The position numbers and the translations under genes were made by a program. Of a stretch of DNA of 64,000 nt, positions 1-9,461 are shown in pieces. The DNA lies in NCBI RefSeq assembly GCF_003019675.1, contig NZ_CP028105.1:1504282-1568281 (forward strand), written 5' to 3'. Every line of letters begins with the position of its first letter. The stretch's first letter is position 1. This stretch comes from Fusobacterium ulcerans (GTDB lineage: Bacteria > Fusobacteriota > Fusobacteriia > Fusobacteriales > Fusobacteriaceae). Under the pieces are notes generated by a model. That model was not told where the DNA came from and searched no databases. It saw nothing but the letters and a program-made list of their open reading frames with translations.

Positions 1-177
1 TTCTCATTACTAGGGTATCTTGGCTTTTTGATAGCTGGAAATATCCTTCTTTATGTATTTATTTATAAAATGATTGAGAAATATTTTTTTAAAAGCACGA
101 TATTATTTATTCTACTGCTTTTAATAGGTATAGTAAGCGGCTTTTACAGTGCATATAAGCTGATAATGAAAAAGTAG
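1..177 (+). CDS. atpZ: AtpZ/AtpI-like small membrane protein, 5'-truncated
   Basis: An open frame enters from the left edge and stops at 175-177, giving 58 residues of a small membrane protein. Two hydrophobic segments are visible, about residues 5-23 and 34-56, the second ending in GIVSGFYSAYKL. This glycine-rich second helix followed by a Tyr-Lys end is the pattern of the AtpZ (ATPase_gene1) family, small proteins encoded ahead of atpI in many Na+-type and Gram-positive F-ATPase operons and proposed to help c-ring assembly or cation supply. The gene lies 13 bp upstream of atpI, which supports the call. The start codon is outside the window, so length and N-terminus are unknown. Confidence 0.65.
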   Translation, partial: FSLLGYLGFLIAGNILLYVFIYKMIEKYFFKSTILFILLLLIGIVSGFYSAYKLIMKK

Positions 178-190
178 AAAAGGTGATGGA

Positions 191-568
191 ATGAATGATA
201 TAAAAAGAATTTTTAAAAGAGCAGCAGTGACAACAGTCATTATTCTTATATATGGAGTGTTAGTGAAAAGTGAATATGTCTATCTGGGAATGTTTTCAGG
301 TAGTGTGATGTCTATTTTTGTATTCTATTTACTTTGCCTTGATATAAAATCCATAGCTGCTTCTGAAAATATTTCGAGAAAAAGGGGTTTTATAGGTTAT
401 GCAAAAAGATATGCCATTTATGGTATATATCTTGGTATAATGGCTCATTTTTTTGGGCTGCCCATGTTATTAGGTTCAGCAATAGGATTATTGAATGTAA
501 AGGCAAATATACTTTTAATAATTCTTTCTGAAAATATATTGAAGCTTAGAGACAAATATCTAAGATGA
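191..568 (+). CDS. atpI: ATP synthase subunit I
   Basis: This is a 125-aa integral membrane protein with about four hydrophobic helices (roughly residues 11-27, 31-51, 73-92 and 93-110) and basic loops. Length, topology and position, between the atpZ-like gene and atpB, match the AtpI family, an accessory factor for c-ring assembly rather than a structural subunit. An AGGTGATGG motif precedes the ATG. The sequence itself is poorly conserved in this family, so the identification leans on its place in the operon. It is probably cotranscribed with everything to 7016. Confidence 0.75.
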   Translation: MNDIKRIFKRAAVTTVIILIYGVLVKSEYVYLGMFSGSVMSIFVFYLLCLDIKSIAASENISRKRGFIGYAKRYAIYGIYLGIMAHFFGLPMLLGSAIGLLNVKANILLIILSENILKLRDKYLR

Positions 569-593
569 CGCAATGAAAGGAGGGTTTTAACAG

Positions 594-1400
594 ATGAGAT
601 TAGGAGCAATAGAGTTCGTAACACCCCCTTTGGTGGAAGGACCAAGAATTGTATTTTTTCTCCCTCTTCCTGAATTTCTTCATAAGATGCCATTTGCAAT
701 GGAAATGGCTAATGGGGGATATGGGTTACCAGTAACTATAACAGTTGTGACCACTTGGTTTATCATTTTGGTACTGTTTATTTTATTTAAACTGGGAACT
801 AAAAAATTGGAAATGATACCAGGAAAGGCTCAAATAATGCTTGAAAGTGTATATGACTTTTTAGATGCTATAATTGAGCAGATGCTGGGATCATGGAAGA
901 AAAAGTATTTTTCCTACATATCAACACTTTTTTTATTTATATTCACATCTAACATAGTAACATTCTTTCCTATACCATGGTATTCAGTAGAGAATGGAGT
1001 GTTTCAGTTAGCACCGGCTTTTAGATCACCAACAGCCGATTTGAATACTACAGTAGGATTGGCACTACTTACAACGTTTGCTTTCCTAAAAGCAAATATA
1101 TCAACAAATGGTTTTGGAGGATATCTGAAAGGATTTATCGAACCAATACCTGTTATGCTTCCTCTGAACATAGTTGGAGAGTTTGCTAAACCAGTTAATA
1201 TTTCTGTCAGACTTTTCGGGAACATGTTCGCAGGTGGAGTTATCATGGGGCTTCTTTATATGGCAGCACCAGCAATAGTTCCAGCACCTTTGCACTTGTA
1301 CTTTGATCTGTTTATGGGATTGGTACAAAGTTTTGTATTCATTATGTTGAGTATGGTATATATCCAAGGCTCTTTGGGAGATGCGGAGTATACAGACTAG
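594..1400 (+). CDS. atpB: F1Fo ATP synthase subunit a
   Basis: Subunit a is the Fo stator protein that carries the two ion half-channels facing the c-ring. The 268-aa product has the usual five to six membrane helices. The hallmark conserved arginine is R206 in the segment VNISVRLFGNMFAGG, the residue that releases the ion from the c-subunit carboxylate. A strong AAGGAGGG lies before the ATG. The gene sits between atpI and atpE in the standard order. Length is normal for the bacterial family. Ion choice is judged mainly from AtpE, where a sodium-type site is visible. Confidence 0.97.
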   Translation: MRLGAIEFVTPPLVEGPRIVFFLPLPEFLHKMPFAMEMANGGYGLPVTITVVTTWFIILVLFILFKLGTKKLEMIPGKAQIMLESVYDFLDAIIEQMLGSWKKKYFSYISTLFLFIFTSNIVTFFPIPWYSVENGVFQLAPAFRSPTADLNTTVGLALLTTFAFLKANISTNGFGGYLKGFIEPIPVMLPLNIVGEFAKPVNISVRLFGNMFAGGVIMGLLYMAAPAIVPAPLHLYFDLFMGLVQSFVFIMLSMVYIQGSLGDAEYTD

Positions 1401-1433
1401 ATAAAAAAACAATAGAACTTTAGGAGGTAATAA

Positions 1434-1709
<276 letters not shown>

Positions 1710-1763
1710 TTTCTTTGAAATAAAAAGAGAAATTTATCATCATCTGGAAAGGAGGTAGAGAAT

Positions 1764-2270
1764 TTGGCGACAACAATTATGCCAGCAGTATCGATAGATG
1801 TCAATATGTTCTGGCAGATAATCAACTTTTTTATACTTGTCTTTGTATTTAACAAATATTTTAAGAAACCTTTAGGAAAAATGCTTGAGACAAGAAAAGC
1901 AAAAATAACAAGCGATTTAAATGATGCTAATGTAAATAAAGAAGCAGCAATGAAACTTCAGAAAGAAGCTGAAGAACTACTGAAGAAAGCTAAATTTCAA
2001 GCAAATGAAATTCTGAAAACAGCTGAACATAAAGCTGATGAAAGAAGAGAATACATTTTGAGCGAAGCTAAAGATCAAAGAGATAAGATCATAAAAAATG
2101 CTGAACTTGAAGCTGTTAAAATGAAATCAGATGTAAGAAAAGAACTTCAGGATGAGGTAAAAGATTTGGCTGTAAGATTAGCTGAAAAGCTGATTGAAGA
2201 AAAAATAAACCCTAAACTTGAGTCTACCTTAATAGATGAGTTTATAGAAGAGGTAGGGGAAGAAAGATGA
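1764..2270 (+). CDS. atpF: F1Fo ATP synthase subunit b
   Basis: Subunit b is the peripheral stalk: one N-terminal membrane helix (about residues 12-30, MFWQIINFFILVFVFNKYF) then a long charged alpha-helical tail with heptad-like Lys/Glu/Ala content to the C-terminus. The 168-aa length is typical. The chosen start is TTG at 1764, since AAAGGAGG lies 8-12 bp before it and the next ATG would cut into the conserved N-terminal part. The stop overlaps the atpH start by 4 bp (ATGA), suggesting translational coupling. Confidence 0.95.
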   Translation: MATTIMPAVSIDVNMFWQIINFFILVFVFNKYFKKPLGKMLETRKAKITSDLNDANVNKEAAMKLQKEAEELLKKAKFQANEILKTAEHKADERREYILSEAKDQRDKIIKNAELEAVKMKSDVRKELQDEVKDLAVRLAEKLIEEKINPKLESTLIDEFIEEVGEER

Positions 2271-2791
2271 TTGATAATCAAGTAGGAAGAAGATATGCAG
2301 AAGCAATCTACGAAATCGCTGAATCTACTGACAAAGTAAAACCCATTTATGAAAAGCTAAATGCTCTCATGGAATTATATAAAAATGATAATGAATTTAA
2401 AACTTTTATCACACATCCTCTTATTGAAGAAGATGAAAAGAAAAAAGTTTTAAGCTCTATCTTTAAAGATTCTGATGAGGGTACTTTAAATATAATGTTT
2501 TATATTCTTGATAAAAAAAGAATGGAAAACATAAGAAATATTGTGGCAGAATATCTGAAAATATACTATGAAAAAAATCAGATACTTGATGTTGAGGCAA
2601 CCTTTGCTGTTGAACCAAGTGAGCTACAAAAACAAAAATTAATAGAAAAATTAATGAAAAAAACAGGGAAAAAAATCAATCTTGAAGTTAAAATTGATAA
2701 AGCCATCATAGGTGGAGGTATCATTAAAATAGGAGATCAGGTAACTGATGGATCTATACGTAAAGAGTTGAATTCCCTAAGAAAAAAATAG
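2267..2791 (+). CDS. atpH: F1Fo ATP synthase subunit delta
   Basis: The 174-aa product is the delta (OSCP-type) subunit that ties the peripheral stalk to the top of F1. The N-terminal helical bundle begins with the family pattern VGRRYAEAIYEIA, and the C-terminal part carries the conserved IIGGGIIKIGDQVTDGSIR stretch near residues 147-165. It overlaps the end of atpF by 4 bp and precedes atpA by 30 bp, the standard order. No irregularity is seen. Confidence 0.95.
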   Translation: MIDNQVGRRYAEAIYEIAESTDKVKPIYEKLNALMELYKNDNEFKTFITHPLIEEDEKKKVLSSIFKDSDEGTLNIMFYILDKKRMENIRNIVAEYLKIYYEKNQILDVEATFAVEPSELQKQKLIEKLMKKTGKKINLEVKIDKAIIGGGIIKIGDQVTDGSIRKELNSLRKK

Positions 2792-2821
2792 AAAGGCTTG
2801 GAAAGCAGGAGGTGTAATCAG

Positions 2822-4324
2822 TTGAAAATTAGGCCAGAAGAAGTAAGCAGCATAATCAAAAATGAGATTGAGAACTATAAAAAAAGTCTTGATATAAAAA
2901 CTTCAGGTTCTGTTTTAGAAGTAGGAGACGGTATAGCCAGAGTCTATGGATTGAGCAGTGCAATGTCAGGAGAGCTATTGGAATTTCCACATGGTGTTAT
3001 GGGAATGGCATTGAACCTTGAAGAGGATAATGTAGGAGCAGTTATACTTGGAGACTTCTCTCTGATAAAAGAGGGAGATGAAGTAAGAGCAACTGGAAGA
3101 GTTGTGTCTGTTCCAGCTGGAGAATCTTTACTAGGAAGAGTTGTAAATGCTCTTGGAGAACCAATTGATGGAAAAGGTGAAATTAAAGCTGAAAAATATA
3201 TGGAGATAGAGAGAAAAGCATCAGGAATCATCTCTAGAAAACCAGTATTTGAACCATTACAAACAGGAATCAAATCTATTGATGGGATGGTACCTATTGG
3301 TAGAGGACAAAGAGAGCTTATAATTGGAGACAGACAAACAGGAAAAACGGCTATTGCTATTGATGCTATCCTTAACCAAAAGGGAACAGGAGTAAAATGT
3401 ATCTATGTTGCAATTGGACAAAAAAGATCTACTGTTGCTCAAATATATAAAAAATTGGAAGATGCAGGAGCTATGGAATATACAACTATAGTTGCAGCTA
3501 CAGCATCTGAGGCAGCTCCATTACAATATATGGCTCCATATTCAGGAGTATCTATGGGAGAATATTTCCTAGATAAAGGGGAACATGTACTTATAGTATA
3601 TGATGACCTATCAAAACATGCAGTAGCATATAGAGAAATGTCACTATTGCTTAAAAGACCACCTGGAAGAGAAGCTTACCCAGGAGACGTATTCTATCTG
3701 CACTCAAGATTACTTGAAAGAGCAGCTAAATTATCTGATAAATTAGGTGGAGGATCTATAACGGCTCTTCCAATAATAGAAACACAAGCAGGAGACGTAT
3801 CAGCATACATTCCTACAAACGTTATTTCTATAACTGATGGACAGATATTCCTAGACTCTCAATTGTTCAACTCTGGATTCAGACCTGCTATAAATGCTGG
3901 TATATCTGTATCAAGGGTTGGAGGTTCTGCACAAATAAAAGCTATGAAACAGGTTGCTTCTAAAGTTAAACTTGAACTAGCTCAATATACAGAACTATTG
4001 ACATTTGCACAATTCGGATCAGACCTTGATAAATCTACAAAGGCTCAATTGGAAAGAGGTAACAGAATTATGGAAGTTTTAAAACAGCCACAATACAGAC
4101 CTTTCCCAGTTGAAGAACAAGTAGTTGCATTCTTTGCTGTTATCAATGGATATCTTGATTCTGTAGATGTGGATAAAGTAAGAAGATTTGAAGATGAACT
4201 TCTAACAGAACTTAGAAATACTACAGATATCTTAGCTGAAATAAAAGATAAAAAAGCTTTAAGTAAAGAGATGGAAACAAAATTGGGAGAAGCTATCAAC
4301 GCTTTCAAAAAGAATTTTAACTAG
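2822..4324 (+). CDS. atpA: F1Fo ATP synthase subunit alpha
   Basis: Alpha forms the noncatalytic nucleotide sites of the F1 hexamer. The Walker A loop is GDRQTGKT at residues 169-176, and the ATP-synthase alpha/beta signature [17 protein letters not shown] is present in the C-terminal half. Start choice: the open frame extends to a TTG at 2798, but AGGAGG at 2808-2813 stands the right distance before the TTG at 2822, which gives the family-typical N-terminus [19 protein letters not shown] and 500 residues. It is followed 14 bp later by atpG. Confidence 0.97.
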   Translation: MKIRPEEVSSIIKNEIENYKKSLDIKTSGSVLEVGDGIARVYGLSSAMSGELLEFPHGVMGMALNLEEDNVGAVILGDFSLIKEGDEVRATGRVVSVPAGESLLGRVVNALGEPIDGKGEIKAEKYMEIERKASGIISRKPVFEPLQTGIKSIDGMVPIGRGQRELIIGDRQTGKTAIAIDAILNQKGTGVKCIYVAIGQKRSTVAQIYKKLEDAGAMEYTTIVAATASEAAPLQYMAPYSGVSMGEYFLDKGEHVLIVYDDLSKHAVAYREMSLLLKRPPGREAYPGDVFYLHSRLLERAAKLSDKLGGGSITALPIIETQAGDVSAYIPTNVISITDGQIFLDSQLFNSGFRPAINAGISVSRVGGSAQIKAMKQVASKVKLELAQYTELLTFAQFGSDLDKSTKAQLERGNRIMEVLKQPQYRPFPVEEQVVAFFAVINGYLDSVDVDKVRRFEDELLTELRNTTDILAEIKDKKALSKEMETKLGEAINAFKKNFN

Positions 4325-4338
4325 AAAGAGGTGGGATA

Positions 4339-5190
4339 ATGGCTGGAGCTAAAGAGATAAAAAGCAGAATTAAAAGTGTTCAGTCTACTCACCAAATCAC
4401 TAAAGCCATGGAAATTGTTTCTACTACAAAATTCAAAAGATTTTCAGCATTAGTAGCTAAATCAAGACCTTATGCTGAAAGCATCCATAACATCCTGTCT
4501 AACATAGCAGCAGGAGTTAAGAGTGAAAAACATCCTCTTTTTGATGGGAGAGAAGAAGTCAAGAAGATAGGTGTAATAGTTATGACATCTGACAGAGGAC
4601 TCTGTGGAGGATTCAATAACAATGCTCTTAGAGAAATGGAAAAAATCATGAGAAATAATAGTGGAAAAGAGGTTTCAGTGATTGCTATAGGAAGAAAAGG
4701 AAGAGAATACTGCTCTAAGAGAAAGTATGATCTGAAAGCAAGCTATATCCAACTTATTCCCGAGACAATGGGAGATAAGGCAAAAGAGATAAGTGAAAAT
4801 ATAGTTGAATATTACTATAATGGAATCTTTGATGAAGTGTATATGATCTATAATAAGTTTGTATCAGCTTTGAGAAGCGACCTTTTAGTAAGAAAACTTA
4901 TTCCTATAGAAAGAGTAGAAGCTACAGAAAACACAGCATATATTTTTGAACCAGATGCAGAGACTATATTGTCTGCACTTCTTCCTAAATATTTAAATGT
5001 TGAGATATATCAGGCTCTTTTGAATAATACTGCCAGTGAACATTCAGCAAGAAAAAATTCAATGAAGAGTGCCACAGATAATGCAGAAGAGATGATAAAA
5101 GAGCTTAATCTGAAATATAATAGAGAGAGACAATCAGCTATTACTCAAGAAATAACTGAAATAGTTGGTGGAGCAGCAGCTCTAAATTAA
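4339..5190 (+). CDS. atpG: F1Fo ATP synthase subunit gamma
   Basis: Gamma is the central rotating shaft inside the alpha3beta3 hexamer. The 283-aa protein opens with the conserved [20 protein letters not shown], contains the [13 protein letters not shown] motif near residues 81-93, and ends with the conserved C-terminal helix [19 protein letters not shown]. Length is normal and AGAGGTGGG precedes the ATG. It lies between atpA and atpD as expected. Confidence 0.97.
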   Translation: MAGAKEIKSRIKSVQSTHQITKAMEIVSTTKFKRFSALVAKSRPYAESIHNILSNIAAGVKSEKHPLFDGREEVKKIGVIVMTSDRGLCGGFNNNALREMEKIMRNNSGKEVSVIAIGRKGREYCSKRKYDLKASYIQLIPETMGDKAKEISENIVEYYYNGIFDEVYMIYNKFVSALRSDLLVRKLIPIERVEATENTAYIFEPDAETILSALLPKYLNVEIYQALLNNTASEHSARKNSMKSATDNAEEMIKELNLKYNRERQSAITQEITEIVGGAAALN

Positions 5191-5196
5191 AGATAA

Positions 5197-6609
<1,413 letters not shown>

Positions 6610-6611
6610 TT

Positions 6612-7016
6612 ATGGCAACTTTTAAGGTTAAGGTTGTAAATTATCAAGAAAAAGTTTTGGAACAAGACGCAGAGTTTCTTTTAGTAAGAACTACTGAAGG
6701 AGAAATGGGAATTCTTCCTAATCACTCACCTTTTGTTGCAGGACTTGCTATTGGTGAAATGAAAATCAGACTCAATGGTGAAGAAAAATGTTACTTTGTT
6801 TCAGGAGGGTTTCTAGAGATATCTAATAATAATGTAACTGTGCTAGCTGATGAAGCTATGCCATGTGAAATGATAGACTTGGAAAGAGCTAGAAAAGAAG
6901 CTGAAGAGGCTAAGGCCAAATTAGATAAATTGAAAGAGGATAAAGATATTCTTCTGACTGAAAAAAATCTAAATGAAGCTTTAGTAAAAGTACGTTTAGC
7001 AGAAAGATTATTATAA
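6612..7016 (+). CDS. atpC: F1Fo ATP synthase subunit epsilon
   Basis: Epsilon is the small rotor subunit that regulates ATP hydrolysis. The 134-aa product has the N-terminal beta-sandwich (TTEGEMGILPNHSPFVAGL near residues 28-46) and a C-terminal pair of helices rich in Ala, Lys and Glu. It starts 2 bp after the atpD stop, with an SD-like AAAGGGG inside the end of atpD. It is the last gene of the operon; a terminator follows at 7031. Confidence 0.95.
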   Translation: MATFKVKVVNYQEKVLEQDAEFLLVRTTEGEMGILPNHSPFVAGLAIGEMKIRLNGEEKCYFVSGGFLEISNNNVTVLADEAMPCEMIDLERARKEAEEAKAKLDKLKEDKDILLTEKNLNEALVKVRLAERLL

Positions 7017-7030
7017 ATATTTAAAATAAG

Positions 7031-7060
7031 AAAACAGGCATATTTTAAGCCTGTTTTTTG
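7031..7060 (+). terminator. Rho-independent terminator of the atp operon
   Basis: A 9-bp perfect stem (AAAACAGGC with GCCTGTTTT) with a 9-nt loop is followed by a run of T, 15 bp after atpC. Confidence 0.9.
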
Positions 7061-7097
7061 TTTTTGAGGGACTAATTGTGATTTCATAACATTCTAT

Positions 7098-7134
7098 AAA
7101 TCTATTTTATTTATATATAAAATAGATTTTTTTT
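7098..7134 (+). terminator. Second terminator-like hairpin
   Basis: A 13-bp perfect but all-A/T-rich stem (7098-7110 with 7117-7129) with a 6-nt loop is followed by a T run. It backs up the first terminator and further isolates the atp operon from the fibre locus. The remaining part of this 378-bp gap holds an 11-bp inverted repeat (7144-7154 and 7206-7216) and the promoter at 7294. Confidence 0.6.
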
Positions 7135-7293
7135 ATGTTGTTTATTTCAATTAAAATTTAGTTTGTTTACACTTTAACTTTGGAAATTCAAATAAAAGAA
7201 GTTTATTAATTGAAATTTAGAACCTTAACGAAAAAAGCATATTAGTATATATAATTAGTTATTTTATCTTAAAATGAGGAATAAAGATATTTA

Positions 7294-7322
7294 TTGAACT
7301 TCTGTATTTTATATGCTATAAT
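7294..7322 (+). promoter_or_regulatory. Promoter of the chaperone-usher locus
   Basis: TTGAAC and a perfect TATAAT are separated by exactly 17 bp, placing the transcript start about 65 bp before the first gene of the locus. Confidence 0.75.
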
Positions 7323-7395
7323 CCGATTAAAGACATAATTATTCAAAAAAATACCAAATAGAGGAAAAAATAAACAAAACAGGGATGATCAGCTT

Positions 7396-7812
7396 ATGAT
7401 AAAAAAAATTTTTTGTTTTTTGTTAATAAGTTTAAACTTGTATTCAGGGGAGTTTCAACAAGTTTCTGCTGTAATAAAAATAACAGGGAAAGTTGTTGCC
7501 AATGCTTCATTAGTTGTAAAAGTAGATGGAGTGGAAACAAATGAAATAGTTATGGAAAACTATATCAAAGGATCTAACAATAAAAATACAAAAACATTAA
7601 CATTTGGCCTAAAAGAAGAATATACAAATGGAGCTATAAATCTTAAAGATGTAGATTATAGCGGTAATGAAAAAAATCTCTATAAGATAGAAAAAGTATC
7701 TGAAGGAGAAGAGAAAAAATTTAAGATATCATATAATACAGAAACATTAAATAAAATGAATCATGGGGATGAAGCAGAGGATACAATAGTTTTTACTGCT
7801 ACCTATGATTAA
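7396..7812 (+). CDS. Small exported protein, probable fibre subunit 1
   Basis: The 138-aa product begins with a Sec signal peptide (basic KK then a hydrophobic run ending near residue 18) and the rest is predicted beta-rich with repeated alternating hydrophobic residues. It ends in TIVFTATYD, a terminal beta-strand pattern shared with the other small proteins of this locus (TVTASYD, TFTASYT, RLTAIYR). It is the first gene after the promoter and lies 13 bp before the chaperone-like gene. No lipobox or sorting motif is present. I do not recognise a named family; a role as pilus or fibre subunit is inferred from context and the shared C-terminus. Confidence 0.55.
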   Translation: MIKKIFCFLLISLNLYSGEFQQVSAVIKITGKVVANASLVVKVDGVETNEIVMENYIKGSNNKNTKTLTFGLKEEYTNGAINLKDVDYSGNEKNLYKIEKVSEGEEKKFKISYNTETLNKMNHGDEAEDTIVFTATYD

Positions 7813-7825
7813 GTGAGGAGCGTAT

Positions 7826-8536
7826 ATGAAAAAAATAATAAGTATTGCATTCATGTTTTTAATGGTAACAGTGAGCAGTTTTGCATTTTTTAGAACTTCA
7901 GTAGCCCCAGGGATATTTGAAATGAATCTGGATAGATCAGCTACAGAGGAGATAATACTTGTAAATAATTCAAATGAACCTATCAGAGTAAAAATATATC
8001 CGGGAAAAGATGAAAATATAAAAGATGAAGAATATCTTGGAGAATGGCTGAGAATATATCCAAGAACTATGACATTAGAAGGAAATTCAGAAAGAAGAAT
8101 AAAATTTTCTATAAGAGCTCCTAAAGATAAACCTGATGGAGAATATAGAGGACTGATATATATAGAGGAACTTCCAGAGGTGGTAGAGGGACAAAGTACA
8201 TTGACTTTAGCTGGAAGACATGGGCTTACAGTGTATGGAACTAAAGGAAAAGTAGAATATGATATAGCTGTTTCAAATATAAAAGTTGTAAATAATGAAC
8301 TTACAATGAATATCAAAAATAATGGAAAATATAGTTTAAGACCTGAAATAAAAGTAAATTATCTCTCTGCTAAGGGTAAAAAGCTGGGAGAAATGGAGGA
8401 AAAAACTGGAAGAATCTTAAAAGACAGAACAGCAGTAGTAAAGGTAGAGCTTAAAGATTTGAAAGGTGAAGCAGTAGAAGTAAATGTATCTGGAAAAAGC
8501 AAAATACTTTATAGCGAAACTGTAAAGTTAAAATAA
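7826..8536 (+). CDS. PapD-like periplasmic chaperone
   Basis: The 236-aa protein has a signal peptide (about residues 1-20, ending SSFAFF) followed by what reads as two immunoglobulin-like beta domains: an N-terminal one with SVAPGIFEMNLDRSATEEIILVNN-type strands and PRTMTLEGNSERRIKFSIRAP, and a C-terminal one after about residue 145. This order, size and the 'NN sentence' before the proline-rich strand resemble periplasmic chaperones of chaperone-usher systems, which cap pilin subunits by donor-strand complementation. It stands directly upstream of the presumed major subunit and 0.9 kb before an usher. The sequence is far from the classical enterobacterial proteins, so the match is by architecture. 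Confidence 0.7.
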   Translation: MKKIISIAFMFLMVTVSSFAFFRTSVAPGIFEMNLDRSATEEIILVNNSNEPIRVKIYPGKDENIKDEEYLGEWLRIYPRTMTLEGNSERRIKFSIRAPKDKPDGEYRGLIYIEELPEVVEGQSTLTLAGRHGLTVYGTKGKVEYDIAVSNIKVVNNELTMNIKNNGKYSLRPEIKVNYLSAKGKKLGEMEEKTGRILKDRTAVVKVELKDLKGEAVEVNVSGKSKILYSETVKLK

Positions 8537-8555
8537 AATAAGGAGATGACGTATC

Positions 8556-9005
8556 ATGAAAAAAACATTTTTTATGGTAGGACTATTAGCAGCATTATCT
8601 ATGACAGCATTTGGGGCAGAGGTTGGAAAGGTAGAAAAAGCAATTGGTATTACTGGAACAGCAGTAAAAGGAATTACAATAACATCAACAGAAGAGACAA
8701 TAGAATTTGGAAGAGTATTAGTTAATAGTGAAGCAGTTTCACAAGAAATAGGATTGACTTTAACAGGAGAATCAGGACAAAATGTTGTTTTGAATTCAAC
8801 TATGGTAGGAGATGGGAGAGCTGATTTAAGTTTTGATGACGCAGCTAAAATAGTAGATGGAGAAAAACTGCTATTAACAACTGGAACTGCAACCAAAAAA
8901 TTTAAATTGAAATATAAACCAACTACTGCTGGAGCTTTAAATGTAACTTTAACAGTAACAGCTTCATATGATGACACAGATGCTGCATGGGTAGCAACAA
9001 ATTAA
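8556..9005 (+). CDS. Probable major fibre subunit (pilin)
   Basis: A 149-aa exported protein with a signal peptide cleaved probably after the Ala-Phe-Gly-Ala at residues 18-21. The mature part is Thr/Val/Gly-rich and beta-predicted, with the pattern ITSTEETIEFGRVLVNSEA that recalls DUF4402-type proteins (a strand, then 'xxFGxxxxxxxx'), and ends in LTVTASYDDTDAAWVATN. It is called the major subunit because it has a strong AAGGAGATG site and is followed by its own terminator hairpin at 9026, as pilus operons often do to make most transcripts end after the major pilin gene. The function is inferred. Confidence 0.6.
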   Translation: MKKTFFMVGLLAALSMTAFGAEVGKVEKAIGITGTAVKGITITSTEETIEFGRVLVNSEAVSQEIGLTLTGESGQNVVLNSTMVGDGRADLSFDDAAKIVDGEKLLLTTGTATKKFKLKYKPTTAGALNVTLTVTASYDDTDAAWVATN

Positions 9006-9025
9006 TAAATATAAACAATTAAATC

Positions 9026-9048
9026 AGGAGGAGGAATCCTCCTTTTTT
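9026..9048 (+). terminator. Internal terminator/attenuator after the major subunit gene
   Basis: A short GC-rich hairpin (AGGAGG 9026-9031 with CCTCCT 9038-9043) is followed by six T. It sits inside the locus, 12 bp before the next start codon's SD, so it probably limits expression of the downstream minor subunit and usher genes. Confidence 0.65.
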
Positions 9049-9062
9049 ATAAAGGAGAAAAT

Positions 9063-9461
9063 ATGAACTTCAAATTATTATGTATTTTCTTAATATTAAC
9101 AGTAATAAGTCTTTCCCAGGACTTAAAACCATTGATAATAACTGAAAAACAAGGGTTTAATTTTGGTACTATCATAAAAAATTCCTCTTCTAAAAAAGTT
9201 CCTCCACTTAGAAACCTTATACTTAATATAAAAGGAACGCCTTTTGAAGAGATAAAAGTAGAAATGGATACCCATTTTGAATTGGAAGATGGAGTATATA
9301 TAACTGATCCTGTTATTTTAAATGATGATGCTCTTATACTTGATAAAAATGGAGAGTTGGATTTAGAAATAAAAGGAAACATATATATCAATCATAAAGT
9401 AAAGCCTAAATCTTCCAGAGAAAAAATTGGAAATCCAATATATGTGGAGTATAAAAATTGA
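9063..9461 (+). CDS. Exported protein, probable minor fibre subunit
   Basis: The 132-aa product has a signal peptide of about 19 residues (ending SLSQ) and a mature beta-rich domain containing GFNFGTIIKN, the same 'FGxx' turn seen in the neighbouring subunits, and a C-terminal strand IYVEYKN. AAAGGAG precedes the ATG. Its stop overlaps the usher start by 3 bp. I do not recognise a named family; a minor or adaptor subunit is an inference. Confidence 0.5.
   Translation: MNFKLLCIFLILTVISLSQDLKPLIITEKQGFNFGTIIKNSSSKKVPPLRNLILNIKGTPFEEIKVEMDTHFELEDGVYITDPVILNDDALILDKNGELDLEIKGNIYINHKVKPKSSREKIGNPIYVEYKN

Noticed and set aside
7747-8316. A 189-aa minus-strand frame across the chaperone-like gene
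   Set aside because: Antisense to a convincing signal-peptide protein in an operon; no SD and no recognisable domain.
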